From positions 1 to 19,053 of the forward strand of contig LUZV01000108.1 of NCBI GenBank assembly GCA_001603765.1: DNA of 19,053 nucleotides, in the 5' to 3' direction. The stretch comes from Anaerolineales bacterium Chloro_02 (lineage in GTDB: Bacteria; Chloroflexota; Anaerolineae; Anaerolineales; Anaerolineaceae). Below are positions 14,454 through 19,053 of this stretch, piece by piece. Positions within the stretch are counted from its first letter, which is position 1, and the number at the start of each line of letters is the position of its first letter. The notes below the pieces were generated by a model. That model was not told where the DNA came from. It worked only from the letters and a program-made list of their open reading frames with translations, and searched no databases. The position numbers were made by a program, and so were the translations under genes.

Positions 14454-16457
14454 ATGGCAACATCTATCAAGATTGATAAATACCTTAACACGGCGATATC
14501 AGCTCTATCGGTAGTATATGTTTGCATGCTTCTCCACTTCTCTTTGTACATGTGGGAAACCAGGAAAAGATATGGTATTCTGTTCATTGGGATGACCTTG
14601 CTGATATCGATATTGATAGCAGGAAGAGACGGCAAGATCTTACCAAAGATTAAGAACATTACCATCAACCGTTGTGCCATGGTGGTCCTGGCGCTTGCTA
14701 CTCTCGGCAGCTTCCTCTACTTCTTCTTCAGCTTCTATGCGCTTGTCGATTACAGGGCAGGTGACTACAACACACTGGATACCGTTTGCTCGTTCGTCGC
14801 TATCTACCTCGTATTTCACCTATTGATCATCAGGAGCGGCCTGGTAATACCGCTCGTTGCGGCAGGGTTCCTCCTATATGGCCTGTTCGGGGACCTGTTT
14901 CCTTCGGGCACGTTCCTGAGCCACACTCCCATGAGTTTTTCCAGAGTCCTGGAAGTCTGTGCGACGGAGGTAGTCGGCATCTTCGGCATGCTGAATGAAA
15001 TCGGTGCCACCTATGTGGCGATATTCGCCTTTTTCGCCAGTATAGTCCAAGGGTTCGGGGGGTTGGACTATGTGATCCGGCTGGCATACCAGGTTGTCGG
15101 TAAATCACCGAGAAACCTGCCGCAGGTGGCGGTGTTATCCAGCATGGCTTTCGGAGGCATGTCCGGCAGTGCCATTGCGAACGTTGTGGGTACCGGGGCT
15201 TTCACGATTCCAACCATGAAGAGATTTGGCGTACCTGCCAAAATTGCCGCGGCGATAGAGTCGATAGCAAGTTCGGGTGGTCAGATAATGCCGCCGATCC
15301 TGGGCGCAGTAGCATTTGTCATGGCTGACTATCTGAACAAGCGGTATTACGAAATAATGCTGAACAGCATCTATCCCGCTGTAATTTTCTTTGGAATAGT
15401 CGCCATCGGAGTCTATTTCATTTCTCACAAATATGTACGGCCTGACCTCGAAGCGGGAGCTGTCATAGCCGGTATGTCCGGTGAAGTCAAGTCGATGACA
15501 AGAGTTGAGAAATTCGAAGGCATTCCGATACTGGCAGGTTTCGTGGTACTCCTGGCCGTATTTATAATATGGCAGGTAGACATTCTGCTCGGAGGATTTT
15601 TTACAATACTAGCCTTCCTCATAAGCAGGCTGATCTACGACATATGTGTGAAGCGGCTCAGCTACTCGACTTTGAAAGAATATTTCATAAACATCTATAA
15701 GGGAATGGTAATTGGCACGGAAACAATGCTTACGATTGGATTGATGCTGTCCATCCTTGGCATTGTCATAAGTGTTCTTACCACCACCGGTTTGGCGGAA
15801 AAACTGTCGTTCTACATGGTACAGTATTTCGGCACCAACATGATCATCTTCATGTTCTTTACGTGCCTGATCTGCATCCTGTTTGGAATGGCGGTTTCAA
15901 CGGTAGCCGCATATATCCTTACCGTAACCCTGGCGGCACCGGCAATGCTGAAATTGGGGATCCCGGCGCTGGTGACGCATTTTACGGTGTTCTACTGGTC
16001 CATGCTCTCCGGCATCACACCGCCGGTGGCCGCTGTATGCGTGGCTGGGGCGGGAGTCGCCGGATCCAAGTTCTTCCCCACCTGTTGGGAGGCGGTAAAA
16101 CTTGGCTTCCCGATAATATTTCTCCCCGTTCTTTTCGTGACGGAACCAAGGCTCCTGGACTTCGGACTCGGCGGCCTGGAACCGTTTTTCGTATGTTTCA
16201 TCGGGTTTGCGGCATTTGCCGCGGCCATCCAGTCCAACTACGGAGTCTGGAACAGGCTTATCCTCTTCCTTCTGGCCATCGGAGTATTTTTCTCCAAGTA
16301 CTATTTCGAAGGTCAGATGGTCAAGAGACTGCTGGCGGTGATAACGGTCGCAGCGTTCTTCTTGATGTTGAGGGCCAGGAAACGGAAACGCAATGCCGGG
16401 AAGCAGGTGCAGGAACTGGAGTTGCCGGCCGCATGCGTTACCCGGGTAGAGGAGTAA
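14454..16457 (+). CDS. TRAP transporter fused permease (4TM/12TM fusion, DctQM-type)
   Basis: This inner-membrane secondary transporter works with the TAXI binding protein. It is a single 667-residue chain in which a small N-terminal DctQ-like membrane domain (about residues 1-130) is joined to the large DctM-like domain, as is usual for TAXI systems. Family hallmarks are GGMSGSAIANVVGTGAFTIP followed by MKRFGVPAKIAAAIESIASSGGQIMPPILGA (about 230-285) and TPPVAAVCVAGAGVAG (about 522-537). The protein is almost wholly hydrophobic and ends in a basic cytoplasmic tail (RARKRKRNAGK). The ribosome binding site GGAGA precedes ATG by eight bases. Transport is expected to be driven by Na+ or H+. Several stretches use more A/T-ending codons than neighbouring genes, which may hint at a separate history. 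Confidence 0.93.
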   Translation: MATSIKIDKYLNTAISALSVVYVCMLLHFSLYMWETRKRYGILFIGMTLLISILIAGRDGKILPKIKNITINRCAMVVLALATLGSFLYFFFSFYALVDYRAGDYNTLDTVCSFVAIYLVFHLLIIRSGLVIPLVAAGFLLYGLFGDLFPSGTFLSHTPMSFSRVLEVCATEVVGIFGMLNEIGATYVAIFAFFASIVQGFGGLDYVIRLAYQVVGKSPRNLPQVAVLSSMAFGGMSGSAIANVVGTGAFTIPTMKRFGVPAKIAAAIESIASSGGQIMPPILGAVAFVMADYLNKRYYEIMLNSIYPAVIFFGIVAIGVYFISHKYVRPDLEAGAVIAGMSGEVKSMTRVEKFEGIPILAGFVVLLAVFIIWQVDILLGGFFTILAFLISRLIYDICVKRLSYSTLKEYFINIYKGMVIGTETMLTIGLMLSILGIVISVLTTTGLAEKLSFYMVQYFGTNMIIFMFFTCLICILFGMAVSTVAAYILTVTLAAPAMLKLGIPALVTHFTVFYWSMLSGITPPVAAVCVAGAGVAGSKFFPTCWEAVKLGFPIIFLPVLFVTEPRLLDFGLGGLEPFFVCFIGFAAFAAAIQSNYGVWNRLILFLLAIGVFFSKYYFEGQMVKRLLAVITVAAFFLMLRARKRKRNAGKQVQELELPAACVTRVEE

Positions 16458-16678
16458 TGGGATTTTGCAGATGTTGGAGCACAAGGGCGGCATAACCGCG
16501 GAATCTAAGTCTTTTGCACCGCTTCGGATATCGAGGTGTTGCTTCTACTGAAGGCCGAAAATGCGGCCAAGGTTGGTCGATTTGCGCGGGAGTGCGGCGA
16601 GGGTCCTTTCACGCCGAACGGGAAATCTCTAAACCCGAAAGGATTCTCTCATTTAATCAAAGTAAGGAGGATTATCAA

Positions 16679-17170
16679 ATGGATAGCTGGCTAAAAGGGA
16701 AAATCGCCGTTGTGATTGGTGAGAGGGATGGCGTGCAGGGGCCTGCCATAGCCAAATGCCTGGAGGCGGCGGGCGCGCAGGTAGTCTATGCCATCACGGA
16801 ATGTTTCGTTTGAACAGCCGCTGGCACAATGGCTCCGGAAAACCAGTTGCAGATCAAGACGATTGCTGAAAACGCGCGGAACGGGAACGAATCGCAGGAT
16901 GTCATCGTCGTGCTCGGCGCAAGCGATATCGAGGGTGCTCTGATTTCAGCGGAAACGGTCACCATAGGTGATCCCAGTTTTTCCGGGCCATTGGCGGGAA
17001 TCTCGTTGAGACTCCCAGTGTACCACATTTTAGAACCAGAAATTAGGGATGCTGTACCGGCGGACATATATGAAGAGAATGCCGGGATTTGGTCGTTAAC
17101 CATTGATGTGGAGGAAATCGGGAAAGAATTCAAGGCCATCCGGGAAAAGCAGCAGGAAGAAGGCTCTTGA
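16679..17170 (+). CDS. grdA: Component A selenoprotein (GrdA), Sec at UGA 16811-16813
   Basis: GrdA is the small, shared selenoprotein that carries the carboxymethyl group between components B and C and is re-reduced by thioredoxin. The frame passes an in-frame UGA at codon 45: ECFV-Sec-TAAGTM, the exact GrdA active site, with Cys42 and Sec45 forming the CxxU redox pair. The upstream part (GKIAVVIGERDGVQGPAIAKCL) and downstream part (VVLGASDIEGALISAETVTIGDPSFSGPLAGISLRLPVYHILEPEI) match GrdA over the full length. The product has 163 residues; known GrdA has about 150-160. An ideal Shine-Dalgarno (AAGGAGG, eight bases before ATG) fixes the start at 16679. If the UGA were read as stop, only a 44-residue fragment would be called. 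The gene lies after the transporter rather than beside grdB. Confidence 0.96.
16811..16850 (+). promoter_or_regulatory. Selenocysteine UGA of grdA and presumed SECIS region
   Basis: UGA 16811-16813 must be decoded as selenocysteine for GrdA to be made. The hairpin downstream is much less clear than in grdB. One possibility is GCTGG (16820-16824) with CCAGT (16843-16847, one G-U pair), whose loop carries GG 18-19 bases after the UGA. Another is AGCC (16816-16819) with GGCT (16831-16834), whose loop lies too close to the UGA. The choice needs folding. Confidence 0.5.
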
Positions 17171-17714
17171 TGAAGGATGGTGTCTCCACGAACTGAATAA
17201 AGCGAACCATATAGTCTGCCGCCCCTGTCCGTCAGGGCTTGTGTGCTCCTTCAAGGACCCCGAAACCGGACAGAAGCAGGAACGGCAATAGAGGGGGATA
17301 GACCACGGAAACTTTGTTCTCCGGTCGCGTCTGCTGCGGTGCTCGGGTTCTCATCGGCGTTGGCCCGGTGAGCAGATGCTGGCCTTTGGCATGAACTCCG
17401 TGGGCTGTCCACCTCACGTTCCGCTTGTCCGGTTTAGGTGGTCCACCTTAAGGAATGCAAATTGTTCGGAGCGAGGTTCCATGGGGCGGACGAATCGATT
17501 TCGGTACTCGTAGTGAGTCTGGTTCCCGCATCGGGGTGGAAAGAAGGAGGGTAGCTCCTCCTGCCCTGGAGGGAGATGGTAGGTAAGGAAGAGTTGAACA
17601 GTTTCCCGGGGTTTGTGCCGGCGCGCGTGTCAATTGAAGTTCCGAATTGTTCGGGATGAAGGTGGACAGGCCGATCTTTGCGCATTCCCTGAATTGATTC
17701 CGAGGAGGGTTTCC
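17171..17714. other. Intergenic region between grdA and thioredoxin
   Basis: A 544-base gap with no convincing gene. It contains small inverted repeats: CCCTG-tccgt-CAGGG (17223-17237), AGGTGG-t-CCACCT (17436-17448) and AGGAGG-gtagct-CCTCCT (17545-17562). The first, shortly after grdA, is at best a weak terminator. A Cys-rich open frame (ending 17291) overlaps the grdA end in another frame but lacks a start codon outside grdA. Confidence 0.45.
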
Positions 17715-18038
17715 ATGGGGATTGAGGTTACCGGAGATACCTTTGAAAAGGAAGTGGTGTTGTCAGAAGTTCCCGTTCTTGTTGATTTCTGGGGGCCTCA
17801 ATGCGGTCCCTGCCTGGCCTTGATGCCCCAGGTCGAGGAGCTTGCGGGTCGCTATGGAAGCGCATTGAAACTGGCAAAGGTTGATGCCTCTAAAAATAGG
17901 CGCTTCTGCCTCAAGATGAAAGTCCTGGGGCTGCCGACTTTCCTTGTCTATAAGGACGGACAGGAATTGAACAGGATCAAGGGGGATAACTTGACCATCG
18001 ATGAGATCGAAGCGATGGTCAAAGCTGTGACCGGTTGA
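17715..18038 (+). CDS. trxA: Thioredoxin
   Basis: Standard-length thioredoxin (107 residues) with the active site WGPQCGPC (Cys30, Cys33), the buried VLVDFWG strand, KLAKVDASK and the cis-proline motif GLPTFLVYKDG (Pro74). It has the canonical CGPC site; thioredoxins of some clostridial glycine-reductase operons, as I recall, carry a different CxxC loop. It is expected to take electrons from the extended thioredoxin reductase and re-reduce the oxidised Cys-Sec bond of GrdA. ATG 17715 follows GAGGAGGG and gives the family N-terminus; the longer open frame from 17613 adds residues with no thioredoxin character. It is the last recognisable gene of the cluster. Confidence 0.94.
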   Translation: MGIEVTGDTFEKEVVLSEVPVLVDFWGPQCGPCLALMPQVEELAGRYGSALKLAKVDASKNRRFCLKMKVLGLPTFLVYKDGQELNRIKGDNLTIDEIEAMVKAVTG

Positions 18039-18209
18039 GCCGGGGGATTGCGCTTTTCCGCGACTTGAAAATGATCTCTATGCGCCAGCGCATGCCATTG
18101 GCTTTTGGGATTGTTCCGCGGCTCCAGGTGCTGGAATCTGCGGACGTGTCATAAATGCTCCATCCCGGAAGTTGACGGTTCTCTTTTGATGACTGGCGTC
18201 TTTGATCAA

Positions 18210-18321
18210 GGTGGTTCTTGGCTTTTCGTCGACGCTCATTGGCAGCTTGTTCAGGGACTGGTAAAGCGACCAGTCGGACTGGAACTTCTTATTCAGCCCC
18301 TGACCTCAGCCAAGAACCACC
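18210..18321. repeat. Nested inverted-repeat element, possible structured RNA or MITE-like repeat
   Basis: The outer arms GGTGGTTCTTGGCT (18210-18223) and AGCCAAGAACCACC (18308-18321) are a perfect 14-bp inverted repeat. Inside, TCAGGG (18251-18256) pairs with CCCTGA (18298-18303), and within that ACTGGT (18257-18262) pairs with ACCAGT (18269-18274). All three stems are compatible in one fold of 112 bases. No transposase is nearby and I see no clear target-site duplication. Confidence 0.55.
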
Positions 18322-18606
18322 CCCTGTGGGGGGCTTCCTTCGACTGTGCAAACCGGAGCGAACCGCAAAAGGCATCAGAAACGCCTTCTGGGGCCATGCC
18401 CGGCTCCGGACGGCCGGGGCCCGAAAGTCCCCGAGGGAATGCAGGAGCGGCTTCTTTGCCGGGTCTGCGAATTCCTTCGGGACCCTCGCTGTCCGGCGCC
18501 GCCAAAAGTTGTAGCTTGACTGGGGAACGGCTGCATCAGCCCCCTCGACTGCAAAATGCGGTGGTATAAAACCGCAAGAAGTGTGTGCTGTGCAGCCGAT
18601 ATAAAG

Positions 18607-18636
18607 CGTCTGGCGGGCCTAAAAACCCGCCAGACG
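18607..18636. terminator. Perfect 11-bp hairpin, possible terminator
   Basis: CGTCTGGCGGG-cctaaaaa-CCCGCCAGACG is a perfect GC-rich stem with an eight-base loop. On + it is followed by ATACAAAAAC, not a T-run; on the minus strand it is followed by CTTTATAT, which is closer to a terminator tail. It separates the thioredoxin end of the cluster from the partial frame at the right edge. Confidence 0.4.
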
Positions 18637-18807
18637 ATACAAAAACCAGGCTTAAATTATATCTGTTCATTATTCCCTGTCGCGTGCGGAGTCCCAAAAT
18701 CTGCGGACGGCCGCGCCCCATACATCCCTGTTCCCGTGCGTCCCATCCTGAAATAAACTTCGCCACGCATCTCGTTCTGCTTGCCAAACCCATCCTTTTC
18801 ATCGCCA

Positions 18808-19053
18808 ATGTCTCCGCATAGAGAATATGAGAAATACTGCCTTATCCTGCTAAGGGCCATACGGTATGGGATAGAAGAAAATGCGTCCATATCTATCAGC
18901 GAGTCGGATAGAATTATTCAAAAGCGGCGTAATGCGTTTTTACGGTTAAAATCCAACCGACTTGGAGATTTTATATCTAACCGTGATCATTTGTTCAGTA
19001 TGGGGACAGAAACGAGGTTCGAGTTTATAAAGGCGATTATAGAATCCATGGAC
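18808..19053 (+). CDS. Possible hypothetical protein, partial (runs off the right edge)
   Basis: From ATG 18808 an open frame of 82 codons continues past the end of the window without a stop. It is hydrophilic and helix-rich, with a basic middle (SDRIIQKRRNAFLRLKSNRL) and a C-terminal part FEFIKAIIESMD. Base composition is clearly more A/T-rich than the cluster genes. No clear Shine-Dalgarno precedes the ATG and the frame is open further upstream, so the start is uncertain. I do not recognise the family. Confidence 0.4.
   Translation, partial: MSPHREYEKYCLILLRAIRYGIEENASISISESDRIIQKRRNAFLRLKSNRLGDFISNRDHLFSMGTETRFEFIKAIIESMD

Larger units (their letters stand above)
18039..18807. other. Non-coding region rich in inverted repeats
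   Basis: This stretch of 769 bases shows no credible gene on either strand; translated frames are low-complexity Gly/Pro/Arg/Ser-rich. It contains a three-tier nested set of inverted repeats (18210-18321), a small C/G hairpin CCCCC-tgt-GGGGG (18320-18332), TGCGGT-ggtataaa-ACCGCA (18557-18576) and a perfect 11-bp hairpin (18607-18636). The density of stems suggests intergenic repeat elements or a structured RNA. Confidence 0.5.

Noticed and set aside
16523..16720. Open frame of roughly 50 codons (VLLLLKAENAAKVGRFAREC...) in the gap before grdA
   Set aside because: The translation looks somewhat protein-like, but there is no ribosome binding site with a suitable start and it overlaps the start of grdA in another frame. 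It could be a gene remnant; evidence is too thin to list.
16829..17170. Separate 113-residue gene after a 44-residue fragment
   Set aside because: Both pieces are one GrdA selenoprotein split only if UGA is read as stop.
17171..17291. Cys-rich frame CRPCPSGLVCSFKDPETG after grdA
   Set aside because: Its only start codon lies inside grdA in another frame and no ribosome binding site is visible. Suggestive but unsupported.
17576..17659. 27-codon frame behind GGAGGGAG upstream of thioredoxin
   Set aside because: The Shine-Dalgarno-like run is directly against the ATG and the peptide matches nothing I know; short frames like this are common by chance.
18607..18636. CRISPR repeat or tRNA-like structure
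   Set aside because: Only one copy is present and there is no spacer array; no tRNA cloverleaf, anticodon or T-loop can be drawn in the region.

Overview
The window looks like a catabolic gene cluster from a GC-rich, anaerobic Gram-negative bacterium. A sulfate-reducing or syntrophic member of the Thermodesulfobacteriota (former Deltaproteobacteria, Syntrophobacter-like) is my best guess. This rests on gene content (selenoprotein glycine-reductase genes beside a TAXI-TRAP uptake system with an exported binding protein, glutaconate-type CoA-transferase, IclR regulator), the high GC and the style of the intergenic DNA. It is an inference, not a database match.

Layout. A MATE-family efflux pump (+, 619-1995) lies at the left and is probably unrelated. 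An IclR-family regulator (-, 2346-3134) is divergent from everything to its right. The 753-base region between it and the first + gene holds a candidate sigma70-type promoter, a small palindrome just downstream of it and a very stable 20-bp stem-loop. Then follow, all on +: grdE-like (3888-5159), grdB-like with an in-frame UGA (5339-6673), a GctA/GctB-type CoA-transferase pair (6778-8530), an extended thioredoxin reductase (8751-9941), a crotonase-fold protein (10132-10926), an 86-residue unknown (10999-11259), grdC-like (11382-12833), a TAXI-type TRAP binding protein (13145-14242), a fused TRAP permease (14454-16457), grdA with an in-frame UGA (16679-17170) and thioredoxin (17715-18038). The last kilobase is mostly non-coding with several inverted repeats, and ends in an open frame that runs off the window.

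How it fits together. In classical glycine/sarcosine/betaine reductase, component B (GrdE+GrdB type) binds the substrate, the selenol of GrdA takes the carboxymethyl group, component C (GrdC+GrdD) releases acetyl phosphate, and thioredoxin reductase/thioredoxin re-reduce GrdA. Here B, A, GrdC and the thioredoxin pair are all present. GrdD, the subunit that makes acetyl phosphate, is not in the window, while a two-subunit CoA-transferase and a crotonase-fold protein are. The GrdE-like subunit appears to carry Thr where classical GrdE has the Cys that becomes the pyruvoyl group. The crotonase-like protein lacks both catalytic glutamates of enoyl-CoA hydratase. I infer a variant selenoenzyme pathway in which a small carboxylate imported by the TAXI-TRAP system is reductively cleaved and its product handled as a CoA thioester. 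The substrate cannot be read from the sequence.

Two genes (grdB, grdA) are selenoprotein genes whose UGA codons would be misread as stops by routine gene calling; both run on in frame into well-conserved C-terminal parts.
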